Source of the DNA: Pseudomonas antarctica
Lineage (GTDB): Bacteria; Pseudomonadota; Gammaproteobacteria; Pseudomonadales; Pseudomonadaceae
Direction of reading: 5' to 3'
Length of the DNA: 64,000 bases
Assembly (NCBI RefSeq): GCF_001647715.1
Contig: NZ_CP015601.1
Coordinates: forward strand, 71,476-135,475
In this document: one piece after another, positions 17,832 to 28,778 of the stretch
How the letters are laid out: every line of letters starts with the position of its first letter
Numbering within the stretch: the first letter of the stretch is position 1
Made by a program: the position numbers and the translations under genes
The notes under the pieces: model-generated
What the model was told of the DNA's origin: nothing
The model's input: only the letters and a program-made list of their open reading frames with translations
Databases searched by the model: none

Positions 17832-18377
17832 TTATTTGGAATAGTTTGTAAAAATCAAATCGGTAGCATGAGGCAGCTTCGTGTGGCAAGCGGAGCAGCT
17901 ATTGGTTAATGGCTCGCTTTTGTTAGCTTTGCCATTTTCAAATTGGCCGTATCCCCAACCGCCAGTGTTGGCATAGCGTTTGGAGTCCTTAATTTCAATC
18001 TGGACGTTTGTAGGCTCTCCAGCTATGAATGACTGATCGCGACCAAAGACGGCATTATTTCGGACTGAGGATTCATATTTATAAGCCAGCCGCGCGATAA
18101 TGGCACCGTCTGGAAACGGGAGCGTCCCGTTTCGATAGGCTTTCATGGCGATATCATTTCCCAGGATGACTCGAATATCAGGTTTATCTCCGTTTTCCTG
18201 TGCAATGCTCACAAATTGCCAATCACGGTAACCAGGCGGTAGTGCTACCCCGAAAATCGGAGAAAGCTCTGCGTGTGGATCTGCGGTTGAGTCCGCGTAG
18301 GTAACGATGGATAAGCCTGCTAACAGGAAACTTGAAGCAGCAGATAAAACAAGCCATTTTCTGGTCACCGCTAACAC
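17832..18377 (-). CDS. cytochrome P460-family haem protein, exported
   Basis: 181 residues. A signal peptide (RKWLVLSAASSFLLAGLSIV, cleavage near TYADS) sends it to the periplasm. The C-terminal CSACHTKLPHA gives a CxxCH site for covalent haem, as in the P460 family, with the usual DWQFVSIA, GTLPFPDGAIIARLAYKYE and GGWGYGQFENG motifs. Family members oxidise small nitrogen compounds or act in nitrosative stress; the substrate here is unknown. It lies 117 bases downstream of the exported alpha/beta hydrolase on the same strand and may share its transcript. Confidence 0.85.
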   Translation of the reverse strand: MLAVTRKWLVLSAASSFLLAGLSIVTYADSTADPHAELSPIFGVALPPGYRDWQFVSIAQENGDKPDIRVILGNDIAMKAYRNGTLPFPDGAIIARLAYKYESSVRNNAVFGRDQSFIAGEPTNVQIEIKDSKRYANTGGWGYGQFENGKANKSEPLTNSCSACHTKLPHATDLIFTNYSK

Positions 18378-18494
18378 TCCTACATATATGGTTTGAAGGG
18401 TTTTGCTACACCGCCGACTGTCTGCCTAGCATCTGGCATTGCGGATAATGCTCATCATAGAGTTGACGCGCTCTTTCGAGGGCGACGCTACTCG

Positions 18495-19271
18495 TCATCT
18501 GGCCTTTGCAGCAGTCTCGATCAGACCTGCGACAACTTTCGGGTTCGACACCATCACAACGTGCGAACCGCCGCGCACAACGATGGTTTTCTTGGAATGC
18601 GCTCGTTCAGCCATGAATGACTGCGCTTGAGCTGGAATGTTTTTATCTTTGTCACCGTAGACAAACCAGGATGGAATCGTCTTCCATGCTGGCTCGCTTG
18701 ACGCCTCGTTCAATGCCGCCGTGGTCACAGGTCGCTGAGTTGCAGCCATCAGTTTTGCGTCGGCGTTGGAAACGTCCGCTGCGAATTGATCGTGGAATTT
18801 GTCTTGCTGAATGTACAACTCTTTTCCGCCATCAGCCAAAGCGACTGGAGGAGCGAGAGTTGGGCCTAGTGTGCCACCGGGATAGCGTCCAGCTAACTCG
18901 GCGGTTGATTCACCTGCTTCAGGTGCGAAAGCCGCTACGTATACGAGCGCTTTGATGTTGGGGTTGCCATAGGCAGCTTCTGAGATTACCGGTCCACCGT
19001 AAGAGTGCCCAACGAGCACTATAGGTGTTTTTATACTAGCCAGAACATCGGCCACTGACTGCGCGTCCCCTTTAAGAGAGCGAAGAGGATTAGCGGCAGC
19101 GATTACTGGATAGCCATCTTTTTCCAGAATTTTCACTACGCCGTTCCAACTGCTCGAATCGGCGAATGCGCCATGTACGAGTACAACAGTCGGCTTGACT
19201 GGATCAGCGAGCACCGCGGTGGCGCTTGCCAATGTTGCTGCAAGAGCTAGACCTTTAAATATCGTGTTCAT
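18495..19271 (-). CDS. exported alpha/beta hydrolase, paralogue of the gene at 51103
   Basis: 258 residues from the ATG at 19271; the frame is open to 19355 but MNTIFKGLALAATLASATAV is a clear signal peptide start. TVVLVHGAFADSSSW forms the oxyanion region, VGHSYGGPVI the nucleophile elbow with Ser, and SHVVMVSNP the catalytic His. Related to esterase/haloperoxidase-like hydrolases. The protein at 51103-51879 is nearly identical along most of its length. Direct repeats of the TGTATC type lie 120-310 bases upstream (19390-19586), pointing to control by an OmpR-family regulator such as the one at 34995. Confidence 0.85.
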   Translation of the reverse strand: MNTIFKGLALAATLASATAVLADPVKPTVVLVHGAFADSSSWNGVVKILEKDGYPVIAAANPLRSLKGDAQSVADVLASIKTPIVLVGHSYGGPVISEAAYGNPNIKALVYVAAFAPEAGESTAELAGRYPGGTLGPTLAPPVALADGGKELYIQQDKFHDQFAADVSNADAKLMAATQRPVTTAALNEASSEPAWKTIPSWFVYGDKDKNIPAQAQSFMAERAHSKKTIVVRGGSHVVMVSNPKVVAGLIETAAKAR

Positions 19272-19389
19272 TTGATTCTCTTGTGCATGGTTACGCAGTG
19301 GGCGACAGGGCGATTTGAACCGCAATTTGTATCTAGCTTGTGTCGAACTCATCAACGAAATGCATTAAAGATTGTATGGAACCATGCTT

Positions 19390-19586
19390 GATACAAGCGG
19401 ATACAAATGTAGGCCTTTCCCAAGCTCCGCCGGAACGTCGTGCCTGTGTGGATATGCGTCATTAGCAATAGTCAGACGCAATTACAAAAAATTTTGTACG
19501 TGATACACGGATGTGCTAACAATTTCAAAGGGGCGTGGGTTTGTATCTGAATGTATTCATTTGAGCGAGAGATATCCTTTGATACA
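19390..19586. promoter_or_regulatory. TGTATC-N4-TGTATC repeats upstream of the hydrolase
   Basis: GATACA-AGCG-GATACA at 19390-19405, TGTATC-TGAA-TGTATT at 19542-19557 and GATATC-CTTT-GATACA at 19571-19586; a single TGTATC is at 19328. Each pair repeats with a ten-base period, the form of OmpR/PhoB-type binding sites. The same arrangement occurs at 37422-37504. Confidence 0.65.
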
Positions 19587-19589
19587 AAA

Positions 19590-20553
19590 TAATGGTTTTA
19601 CGACACCTGCCGGATACATCACCCGTTATAAATTAAGTCGTTGCATCACTTGTAGCATTGGTAAATCCGATTTAGCCGCTTCTATTTCTGACCTGTCGTT
19701 AAGGTCATGAGGTTACGACACATGCGCGATGTATTTTCAAGCATTTGGTTCGTCTGGAAGCTCTGTTAGATAACGTGAGCGAAGCTTCGCAAAGCATTAG
19801 ACAGACTATCCGAGCATTGATAGATTTGCTTTGGAACGTCACTGTAAAATTAATGCTGCTCGCGTCGCGACTAACACTCGTGCAAAGGCTTAAGATCTGC
19901 CAGATGGAGTTCAAATTTTTTGGTTTGTTTCGAATTCGGAACTCATGCTGGCAAGGTAGAGCGGCAGAATATGCGCCCATCACAGCCGTGATCGGAATTC
20001 GAGAGCGCCGTCTGTGATTTGAGTCCGTATTACATCTCCATAAGCGTTCTTCAAGCTGGCTTGACGGCTATTAAATGGCAGCCGCTTCCTAAGCTGTTCT
20101 GCTGGTAGGTCTGATGGATGTTAATGCCATCCACCGTATGGCACCGCATGGGTGGTCGCTCCTGGTATCACGTTTTTGGCAAACGCTACCGTTGGTTACA
20201 TCACTGATTCGGTCCTGAATGTAAAAGGCGGCTAGTTGGCCTAATTTCAGTAAGTCTTTTTCAGAGTTTCCCTAAATGCGTCTGTTCGTGGAATAAACAC
20301 CGAGGTTGAACTGTTCTAAAGATGGAAAATCCCTCACTGTGCAAATTTCAAGGCATATGAAAGTTTTATGAACAGAGCCTTCATAAAAATGACAAACCAC
20401 TCGTAGAGTATGAACTGCGTGCGATAATCAATCTTAAGTGTTACTCAAGTGTAAACAGAAAAATACACTGCTAGGCCGTAATTAAAATTCGATATCATTA
20501 ATATATTTCAAAACCAAATCACACTAGCACAATTGCAGAAAATGAGATATGAA
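19590..20553. other. about 960 bases without a recognised gene
   Basis: AT-rich sequence with short broken frames. 19745-20017 is open on the plus strand but shows no coding signature. I recognise no RNA or element ends. Confidence 0.4.
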
Positions 20554-21255
20554 ATGAATATAAGCGATTCTAAATTTACTCTGTATCATTATCCTGGCGT
20601 TCGTAGCGCGAGGATAAAGTGGATTTTGAATGAAATTACTGGCATAAAGTTTAACGTTGTAACAATTGATCTTTATGATGCGGAGCAATATGGGGATTCT
20701 TTCTCAGAAATAAATCCTTCCAATGCAGTTCCAGTTTTAAAAGTAGATGATGGCAAAAATATTTTTTTTGTTCGAGAGAGTGGAGCAATTACTATTTTTA
20801 TCGCTGACTGCTTCCCAGCTGCTCAGCTATCGCCTTCAATTTCAGAATATGAAAAGCGCGCAGATTTTTTGCAAATGATTTTTTTTGCTTGCTCTACATT
20901 TGATATGGCTTTGTGGCAGATAAGAATTCATACTCATGTTTTGTCTGCGGCAGATAGAGATTCTAGGGTTGCCGGACTCTATGCTCGTAAAATAAAAGAG
21001 CAAATTGAACCGCAGATAATCGAACGATTGAAAAAGTACAATTATATTTGCGGCGATTTTTCGGCAGCTGACTGTGTTTTCGGACACTGCATATTATGGG
21101 CAAAGTCGTACAGTTTGTGCGAAGGTGATGTTTTTGATAATTATATTTCAAGACTCTCAAGTCGCGGAGCATTCAAAAGCGCGTTTTCTGATGCGCATCT
21201 ATTCAAGCCTGAAGTACCTAACGACAGCCCTGCGCTTAAAAGATTTCTAGGTTGA
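20554..21255 (+). CDS. glutathione S-transferase-like protein, low GC
   Basis: About 233 residues. The N-terminal thioredoxin-fold part reads FTLYHYPGVRSARIKWILNE and NPSNAVPVLKVDDG with the cis-Pro and a Ser/Glu pair (VRESGAI), as in GSTs; the C-terminal helical domain includes YICGDFSAADCVFGHCILWA. It should use glutathione or a related thiol; the substrate is unknown. Starts at 20533 (TTG), 20542 or 20554 are possible and none has a strong ribosome site. Base composition is far more AT-rich than its neighbours, a sign of acquisition from another source. Stands alone. Confidence 0.75.
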   Translation: MNISDSKFTLYHYPGVRSARIKWILNEITGIKFNVVTIDLYDAEQYGDSFSEINPSNAVPVLKVDDGKNIFFVRESGAITIFIADCFPAAQLSPSISEYEKRADFLQMIFFACSTFDMALWQIRIHTHVLSAADRDSRVAGLYARKIKEQIEPQIIERLKKYNYICGDFSAADCVFGHCILWAKSYSLCEGDVFDNYISRLSSRGAFKSAFSDAHLFKPEVPNDSPALKRFLG

Positions 21256-21439
21256 TATTTGAAATCAAAATTCAAATATTTTTATATTGAAAACATAAGA
21301 CTATCTGCTGGTTAGGTATACTTTCTAAGTATCTAATACGACCTTTGAGGAGTATAAAAAATAAGGACAAGGTGATTTATAAGTTAAAGCTAAGCAATCA
21401 CTCTCAGAGTACCGGTTTAATGCTCCACCGAGCCCGTTA

Positions 21440-22507
21440 AACCGGTAGGTCTGTACAAGGCTATTATCCAGACCCACGGCTCTTCTCAGGGCTGGGACGC
21501 ATTGAAAATGGCGAACCGGCATCATCGGTGAGCACTTGACGATCGGGGGCCCTAATACCCTGTGCGGAGATGAACGGGCCGCTGATTTGGGTGGCGCTGG
21601 AGCACAAGTCGGTCTAGAAAAGCATAAACTGCTACATTGAATCGACGGTGACCAGATCCACGGCCTGCTGATAGCGACTTTCCACCTCGGTGGCATCGCG
21701 CTCGACAATCGGGCGGATGCCCGGCAAAATCGACAGGCTGCCCGCATCACGGCCAAAACCCTTGGCGCGGTATTTTAGTCAGCCGATTAAGCCTTGCCTT
21801 CTTCGATAGTCTCCACATGCACAAAAATTGCATCGGAATGCTCGGCGTCAAAATTGCGCCCATCTTCAGAGGTGTCCGCGTGAAAAATCACCGCCTGGCC
21901 CTGACGCGAGCGGGCGATGTTCAGCGGGACTTTGACCGAAAAAAATTCGCCTTTTTGGTTCAGCGCATGCAGCTTGTCGGGGGTGAAAAACTGGCCGCTC
22001 AGCTTGTTGTAGGCAAAGGCGTCGTCTCCCCAAGAATACCACGAGCCCTTGACCACGTTTAAGAGATCCTTGGCGATGCGGTAATGCACGGCGTGGGGCG
22101 GGTGCTCGGCTTTGCCGAAGTTGTCGGCGGTGCCGCTTAGCCGGGAGGTGACCACGTTCCAGCCGGCGCGGCCGCCGCTGATATGGTCCAGAGGGGAACT
22201 GGCGCACTACCTGGTAGGTCTCGTTGTAGCTGACGGTCACGGTTGCGACCAGGCCAATACGGGTGGTCAACGTTGCGAGGACCAAGAGAATGGTCAGCGG
22301 CTCGAAGCGGTTGAGGTAGTGCGGGCTGGATTTGGCTTAAATGTGCGGGCTGTCGGCGATAAACACGAAGTCGAACTTGGCACCTTCAGCCAGTTCGGTT
22401 TGTTGTTTATAGAAGCCAAAGTTCGTACTGGCATTCGGTTGCGCCTGCGAATGGCGCCATTCGCCCCAGCCCTGACCGACACCGTGGACCATAGCGCCCA
22501 GTTTCAT
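21440..22507 (-). pseudogene. broken luciferase-type flavin monooxygenase (NtaA/SnaA family)
   Basis: Starts MKLGAMVHGVGQGWGEWRH at 22507 and continues through frameshifts: KFDFVFIADSPHI, a stop, then [20 protein letters not shown], then [14 protein letters not shown] and [20 protein letters not shown], then more stops before 21440. The motif order is that of FMN-dependent monooxygenases for sulfonates or nitrilotriacetate. Several frameshifts and stops; clearly dead. Adjacent to the substrate-binding fragment below. Confidence 0.8.
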
Positions 22508-22535
22508 ACGACGTGGCTCATCTGCGGCTCCTTGC

Positions 22536-23063
22536 TTAGCGTGATGCTTGGGAAGTGGGAAAACGTTTGGCGTTAAAGCTGGTATCGAAACCCTGGGACA
22601 CAGCGATGCGCTTGGGCAGCAGGCCTTCTTTTTGATAGGCATCTGCAGTCGCTTGCAGGCCCCTGATCACGCTGTCGTCAATCACCACGGGGTTCAGTTG
22701 GGTGTCTTTCGCCACCTCCAGGTGCACCGCCAACGGCCGGCCGGTGATTTTGGATTGGGCGGCGGCGTATTCCTTCGGGTGCGTATTGTCCCAGCCATAG
22801 GCGCGATCGACCCGGGCCACGAAGTCATCCAGTTGCGGGCGTTTGTTGGCGATGGCTTGGCTGGTGGCGGCGAAGTACAGGTAATTGCTCAGTAACTCCT
22901 TACCGCTGACCAGGACCCGGACGTGGCTTTGTGAGGTGACCACCGTGGTGTAGGGGGGCCATGTCGCCCAGGCATCAATGTCGTTATTGAGTACCAGCCG
23001 GTATTCGGCAGGCAGCAGAAAAATGAATTGCACATACTTGATCGTCAAGCCCGCGCTCGCCAA
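22536..23063 (-). pseudogene. C-terminal part of an SsuA-like sulfonate-binding protein
   Basis: About 175 residues: AGLTIKYVQFIFLLPAEYRL, DIDAWATWPPYTTVV, LLSNYLYFAATSQAIANKRP, as in periplasmic binding proteins of aliphatic sulfonate ABC transporters, which are normally about 320 residues. The N-terminal lobe and signal peptide are missing, with stops just upstream. With the monooxygenase it is a relic of a sulfur-scavenging operon. Confidence 0.75.
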
Positions 23064-23456
23064 GGCACTGATTGCCAGGTACGGATATCGGATGAAAAAC
23101 CCGACCGTAACGGCTGATATGCCTTTCGTGACTCATCAGAAACCCACTTAGGCGGCACTAACTTAGGCGGCACTAAATGTCTCATTAATTTGCAGAGGCA
23201 GATTCTAAAATGGTAATTTATTCATCAAAATCAATAGGTTATGTGCATTTTTGAGTGATGCTCATAATTTCGCGACTGGCTAATGTGCGTTAAGAGCCTC
23301 ATGAACATTTCTTACATAGCACCTCGTTTAACATAAGATACATTATGCGAACCAATGGATCCTGATTTAAAGGCGTGGTTAGCCTCTTTACACGAATGCC
23401 GGCACTTGGTGCTGCATCGGTTTACTCATCGCGCGCAAGCGCTCGCCGACGTCAAG

Positions 23457-23484
23457 GGAACCTCCCTTCAAATTTCCCCACTCA
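23457..23484 (+). promoter_or_regulatory. perfect hrp box of the C58-protease effector
   Basis: GGAACC at 23457-23462, fifteen bases, CCACTCA at 23478-23484. All fixed positions match. It ends 37 bases before the ATG at 23522. Confidence 0.93.
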
Positions 23485-23521
23485 ATAACATCAAGGTCCC
23501 AAAAAATAATCCCTTTACTAG

Positions 23522-24340
23522 ATGGCCACTCACATGAACAAACTCGGCACTATAGCAACCTGGGCCAGTAATGCTTTCAAAAGTAATACTGAAGGCTCTG
23601 CAAAAGCTCCGGATAATAAAGCCAAGACCTCTAGTGCGATAGTAGAGCGTCCGGACATTTCAAATATCGATTGTGTGGGTGCTGCGGTTGCTGTGCCTAG
23701 GCTCAAGCAAGCGTTGCGTTCATTTCCGCACAACGAATTCGATCTTGAGAAAGTCGCAAAAAGTTTGAAATTATCAGCCGCTATCGGCGACGGCGCTTGT
23801 GTGGGGCTGAGCCTTACATGGCTTGAAGGCGTGATGCAGCGACCGAATAAAAGCCCTATTAATAAAAACGGCTGCCTCGTGACGAACGACGGGTTGCAGA
23901 CGGCGTTCGCCATTCAGCGAAACTATGTAGGTGAACACGCCAAGGCACTGGCCACGCTAGGCAATTTATCGCCGGAGGCCGTTTCGCGTGCTGCCACCCA
24001 GGCGCTGTTCAATGAACATGGGTTAAACGCGGCTACAGTGTCCGGCGGGCTCGACGAGGAGCATCTGGCCTCTCTGATTGCCACGCCTGGGCACTACATT
24101 ATTGCGTTAACCGGTTTCAATGATGGCCACTGCCTAGCAGCTACGACGTTGCCCGCTCATGAGCACGAGCCCAGAATCACTGTGTTTGACCCGGAAGCTG
24201 GCGAATTCAAAATGCATACGGAAGAGGCCGAGTATTTTCTTACAGCCCTCAACGCCCGTTACAAAACCGTGGGCTGGAATTATTCAGGGATGGACGTCTT
24301 CTCTCTGCGGGCAAACATCCAGGCCGCAGACCGGGGATAA
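23522..24340 (+). CDS. candidate effector: C58 (YopT/AvrPphB/HopC1-type) cysteine protease
   Basis: 272 residues. After a polar Ser/Thr/Lys-rich N-terminus suited to type III secretion, the catalytic residues appear in family order: Cys93 in GDGACVGLSLTWL, His203 in DGHCLAATT, Asp223 in VFDPEAGEF. The Cys block and the FDPxxGEF block closely resemble those of HopC1, and the length is the same (about 270). Such proteases cleave specific host proteins after delivery. An alternative start is the ATG at 23534. It has its own perfect hrp box. A truncated relative lies at 10725-10876. The exact name would need a family tree. Confidence 0.85.
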   Translation: MATHMNKLGTIATWASNAFKSNTEGSAKAPDNKAKTSSAIVERPDISNIDCVGAAVAVPRLKQALRSFPHNEFDLEKVAKSLKLSAAIGDGACVGLSLTWLEGVMQRPNKSPINKNGCLVTNDGLQTAFAIQRNYVGEHAKALATLGNLSPEAVSRAATQALFNEHGLNAATVSGGLDEEHLASLIATPGHYIIALTGFNDGHCLAATTLPAHEHEPRITVFDPEAGEFKMHTEEAEYFLTALNARYKTVGWNYSGMDVFSLRANIQAADRG

Positions 24341-24629
24341 CCGCCCCGCTCCTCAAAAAAATGAAAAAAACATAACTAAACTAAATGACTATTATTGGTA
24401 TCACCTAAAACTATACTAAGTGCATTAGATTAGAGGTAAAACCTAGCTCTACCTCCCCCTAGAAATCAAAGTGTTGACACCTATACGTGTACTATCTGTA
24501 CCATCCGCACCTTTTTGGGTGGGTGCATTGGATGGCGGTGGTTCAGGTAGTAGCGAAGGTGGTGGTTGACGATACGGGAATCCAGAGCGAGATCCCTGTC
24601 TTGATAACTGAGCATGGAGTGGTGTCCTC
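24341..24629. other. left flank of the GMT island, no gene
   Basis: AT-rich spacer followed by repeats of GTACTATCTGTACC and GGTGG motifs before gmtY. The island end probably lies here but I cannot fix it. Short motifs like GTAC..CATC recur at 31915-31960 on the other side. Confidence 0.35.
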
Positions 24630-25985
24630 GTGCTGGTTGACTACCTCCTGGATAACCACCACCTGAGTCCTAGCTGGCAGCGTTCGGTCACCCAGGCCAC
24701 AAAGCTGCTGCTGGAGTACATGGAGGCCAACCAGCACCACTTCTCTGATCCCCGCGCCCTCTTCCAGGCTTTTGCCTCACGCCTCTATACCGGAACGGTT
24801 GGAGATGATGGCCTAGATCCATCTGGTCTAGGGTGGGTTCCAGCCAGTCGCAACTCATCCAACCGTCACGTTTCAGTTCTCAAGGGCTTCACAGACTATC
24901 TGGCTGATCTGTACGACGCTCCGGCCATGAACCCCTTGATGACCGCCAGTACCTATGATCAGAGACTTAACTTCGCTGCCTGGCATCGCCGTAACAGCAA
25001 TGATTTCCTAGGGCACATTAGAAGCAAGGCGCTCTCGGAGAACGTGGATCAGGCAAGGAATATTCGAGGCCGGCGCACGCTCAGCAACGCTGATGATGAT
25101 GCCGTGGCATTCCCTGAGAAGCTGTTCCAAGCGATGTACATGGATGGCTTCGGTGGAGCTTCTGATCCTAGGTGTGCAGTACGAGATCAATTGATATTGA
25201 TCATGATGCATGGCGCGGGTTTGCGAGAGAGCGACGCACAGCACCTATGGGTAGTGGATGTCGAAGATCACCCACTGATCGAGGGTGGCGCCATGGTTCG
25301 TGTCTATCACCCAGAGGAAGGCAAGGCACCAGACAACTGGAGGGGGCGCAAAGGCACGACAACACGGGCGGCTTACTTAAGGGAGAAGTACGCGCTAACG
25401 CCCCGAAATCTTCGCCAGGGCACCAAACGTGTTGGGTGGAAAACCAGGATGGTTGACCACGTCGACAATTACATCCAACTGCACTGGTTTCCTCCACGCT
25501 TCAGCGTGCTCTTCATGATGCTGTGGAAGGTGCATCTCCGCTACCTGACCACAGTAGAGCGGCACCACCCATACGCATTCGTCTCCTACGAAGACTCCGC
25601 CGCAGGCCAGCCTTACACCCTTCAAGCGCTCAACGGCAATTACAAGCGGGCCCTGGCGCGAATTGGGGAAACGGTTTCAAAGCCCGAGGGCCGATCTACC
25701 CATGGCCATCGACACGCTTTTGGTCGGCGGATGACCAAGGCTGGGGTTCCCCCGCAGATCATCCGCAAAGCGATGCATCACCGCTCCCTAGATTCGCAGA
25801 AGAGATATACCGCACCAGGTGTTGCGGACGTTTCTTCTGCGCTTACAGCCGCTGAAAAGAGGCTCGATGAGTTGACCGACAGCGGCAAGATCATTTCGCC
25901 ATTCAACGATTGGGACGAAGCGTTGCCAGAGATCCTGGCAGCTTTCGAATCGCCACAAGCAAAGTACAGAGTTAAGAAATTTTGA
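24630..25985 (+). CDS. gmtY: GmtY-like gamma-mobile-trio recombinase
   Basis: 451 residues from a GTG with GGAGTGG upstream. A tyrosine recombinase: LILIMMHGAGLRESDAQHLW carries the first Arg, HGHRHAFGRRM the His-x-x-His/Arg box, and MHHRSLDSQKRYTAP the Tyr nucleophile. The N-terminal 130 residues resemble a SAM-like core-binding domain. It overlaps the next gene by four bases. The order recombinase, second large recombinase-like protein, small third protein matches GMT (gamma-mobile-trio) islands, which integrate into bacterial genomes and carry varied cargo. Family naming is from memory of that layout. Confidence 0.75.
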   Translation: MLVDYLLDNHHLSPSWQRSVTQATKLLLEYMEANQHHFSDPRALFQAFASRLYTGTVGDDGLDPSGLGWVPASRNSSNRHVSVLKGFTDYLADLYDAPAMNPLMTASTYDQRLNFAAWHRRNSNDFLGHIRSKALSENVDQARNIRGRRTLSNADDDAVAFPEKLFQAMYMDGFGGASDPRCAVRDQLILIMMHGAGLRESDAQHLWVVDVEDHPLIEGGAMVRVYHPEEGKAPDNWRGRKGTTTRAAYLREKYALTPRNLRQGTKRVGWKTRMVDHVDNYIQLHWFPPRFSVLFMMLWKVHLRYLTTVERHHPYAFVSYEDSAAGQPYTLQALNGNYKRALARIGETVSKPEGRSTHGHRHAFGRRMTKAGVPPQIIRKAMHHRSLDSQKRYTAPGVADVSSALTAAEKRLDELTDSGKIISPFNDWDEALPEILAAFESPQAKYRVKKF

Positions 25986-28572
25986 CTAAGACAACACGAC
26001 GCGGCTCGCGTGACGGTCGCTCTTCGGACACGAACTTCAACTGGATTGTTCAAGAGCGAGGCGAAGCCTGGGAGCGCTGGCGTCAGCTCTTTTCCGGCTG
26101 GATAGCCACGCAGACCGGCTCCATTGGCGTGAAAATCAACGCGATGAATTGGTTCATGGCTCATTACCTCCCCACGGTGCCGGGCGGGGCCAGTCCAGAC
26201 GTGTTTTTCCAGATCGCAGAGAAAGGTTTGCTGCCGGAGCTGAGGCCAATCCTGGAGGCATCCATGAGCGCCGCGACTGCCGTTAAAAACCAGAATTGGA
26301 TCGTGGATCTGCTCGGCTGGATCATCACTCACAGCTACAGCGAGCCAAATGACCATGGCGTCCCTATGGCCGTGGTCAAGAATCCGTTTGTCAAAGGGAA
26401 GGAAAAGACGGTAATCACCGAGACCGTGTACAACCCTTTGCCCTACGCATACATTCGGGAGCTTCGCGAAATTCTGTGCCCGCAGCCCAGGGGACATTCC
26501 GCGACTGGGAATGGGCTCAATCCCAGTCCGGCCAATTGCGCTCGGATTTCGGAGATTGGTTTCCGGTTGAGCAGTCAGTCATCGACGAAGATGACCCAGA
26601 CTGCGTATGGCGCTACAAAAATGATCGTTACGAAATCTGGTCTCCCGTTAGGTCAATGGCGCTGCACATAAAGCTTCATTTGCCGCTTCGCACTTATCAG
26701 GTACGTTTTCTGGACTCTGGTGAGGCAGATACGTGGCGGTACGAGGGTGGCGACTGGATTCTGAACAAGCGCCATGGGTTCTCTCTAGGCCGTGAGGCGA
26801 ACCCATGGAAACGAGGGGTCTTCTGCCGTATCCACGACCGGGATATCGGTGAAATCATGACCGGCCTCTACGTCGGTACGAACAAAACGGCAGACCAGAA
26901 CAAGGAGTCTCGTGAGCGTGGCTACACGATCCCATGGCAGAACGAAGATGTCCTGTACTGGCTGGAACGCCTGAGGGACTGGCAAGAGAAATACAACACT
27001 ATTAACGGCCCTACGCCCTGCACCGAGCTGGTAGAGAAGCACTTTGGTAGTGTCAAAACTGTCGAGCAGAAGAAAGACATGGGCTCGATCTGTTTCCTCT
27101 TCCGCGACCCCACAGCGGCTCCAGGTGAGCGCGACAAGCCCATTGCAGGCAATACACTGCCCAACCTATGGTATCGATTGCTCTCCACGCTAGAGGATCG
27201 GGCTGCCGCACGTGGTCAAACCCTGTCAGACGGTTCTAGGTTGCGCTTTGTGCAGCCTGTCGACCCCGAATTAAATGTACTACCGGTCAAAACGCATTTC
27301 CCGCTTCATAGCCTCCGTGTTTCGCTTTTGACGTGCTATGCCATGGAGGGGCGTGTCCCGATTCAAGTGCTATCTAAGCTGATTGCTGGGCACTCCAGGA
27401 TCATTATGACTCTGCACTACACCAAGCCAACCCCGGCGATGGTGTCCCAGGTAATGGACTTGGCCAGCGGACGCATCAGTGCTGCGCAGGATGAAAGCCT
27501 GAAGATCTTCCTCCGGGACGCTGATATGCGTCAGATCCACTCTAAAACGGCATTCATTGATGCTGGCGCAATCGACATTGCGTTGGCGAATCGCAACGCC
27601 ATTGGCTGGGAGCAGCGTCACATAGGCTTATGCCTTGTCGGCGGAAACAGCGCTCGATCTGACGAAATGAGCAACATAGGCGGATGCTGGAACGGAGGGG
27701 AGATTGTCGGTCGGAGCAGTAAAGGCCACATCTATGGGCCAGTCCCACACGGCCTAGAAAACTGTCCCCGCTGCCGCTGGTTCATCACGGATGCACGCTA
27801 TCTACCAGCGCTTGTGGCCCACCTCAACATGCTGAGTTATTTAGCCTCTCAGGTCTCATCACTTGCCGTTGAGATCGAACAAGATCGCGATGAGCTGCTC
27901 AACGAAATGTACTTTGCTGAGCAAGAAAAACGCCCCTTCCTCCTGCATGCGGAGCTGCAACAGGCTGAAAGGCGCTACGAAAAGCAGATCAAGGAGGCTG
28001 ATGAGTACGCGAAAGACTTGGTCTCCTGCTTCCAGATCATCAGCAAGATTGTCGCAATCGAAGAGGGCCGGGACACAGATGATTCGGGCACGAAGCTGGT
28101 AGCTGTGGGTTCCTTGGAGGACATCCATCAGCCCATCTCATTCATCGAAACCCGTAGTGAGCTGTGGCAGATATCTCAGCTGTGCGAGAACGCTGAAATT
28201 TACGCTGATTTGACCGATGAGCTGAGGGCCACACCTGCCATCGAAAAGCGCTCCCGCGCTTTAAACCATCTCCTCATGCAGGGCGGCTACGCACCTATTT
28301 TGATGGGAATGGATGATCGCCTCCAGCTCATCGCTGGGAATGCAATGATGAGGTCTATGGCTTTGACGCTGTCTCCTAAAAACCAAATGGAGGGATTCCG
28401 CGAGGTTTCCAGCCTGCTTGAGGCCGGAGAAGGCCTAAAGCTTCTTCCAGCCGCCATGGAGCCGCTAGAGCGCGTTACGAAGCAGCCGGTAGCGAAGCTT
28501 TCTGACCTGATCACAACCACCTCAAAACAAGTACGGGAGGCCATCCGTGATCGATCCGCAGCTGATCTTTGA
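25982..28572 (+). pseudogene. gmtZ: GmtZ-like gamma-mobile-trio integrase, split by a frameshift
   Basis: Begins with TTG at 25982, overlapping gmtY. The first frame reads to RELREILCPQ, then a -1 shift near 26480-26500 leads into QGTFRDWEWAQSQSGQLRSD and on to 28572, about 860 residues in all. The second part carries recombinase signatures: HSLRVSLLTCYAMEG, LIAGHSRIIMTLHYTK with a candidate Tyr, and a later Cys/His segment (ENCPRCRWFITD) that may bind zinc. No slippery heptamer is visible at the shift, so a lost C in a CCC run or a sequencing error is likelier than programmed frameshifting. Confidence 0.7.
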
Positions 28573-28778
28573 AGAACTCGCGTCTCAGGCTACCAAGCAA
28601 CAAGCCAAGTCCCTGACCGTGCTGCATGGCGTCCTGGAGACTCATCAGAAAACGGGGAGTCGCAATTTCTCGATTGCCACGATTGCCAAGCTCTCTGTTG
28701 AGGCTGGAGGGCCATCTGAATCGCCCCTAGTTTCGTAGACACCTCCAAGCCTTAAAATGAGGCCCATTAGGAGGTGCC

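Noticed and set aside
19513..19710. 65-codon frame after the TGTATC repeats
   Set aside because: Translation is Ser/Thr/Ile-rich with no conserved feature and no ribosome site; the repeats themselves lie inside it.
26470..26510. Programmed -1 frameshift in gmtZ
   Set aside because: No X-XXY-YYZ slippery heptamer or stem is visible; a simple one-base loss is likelier.
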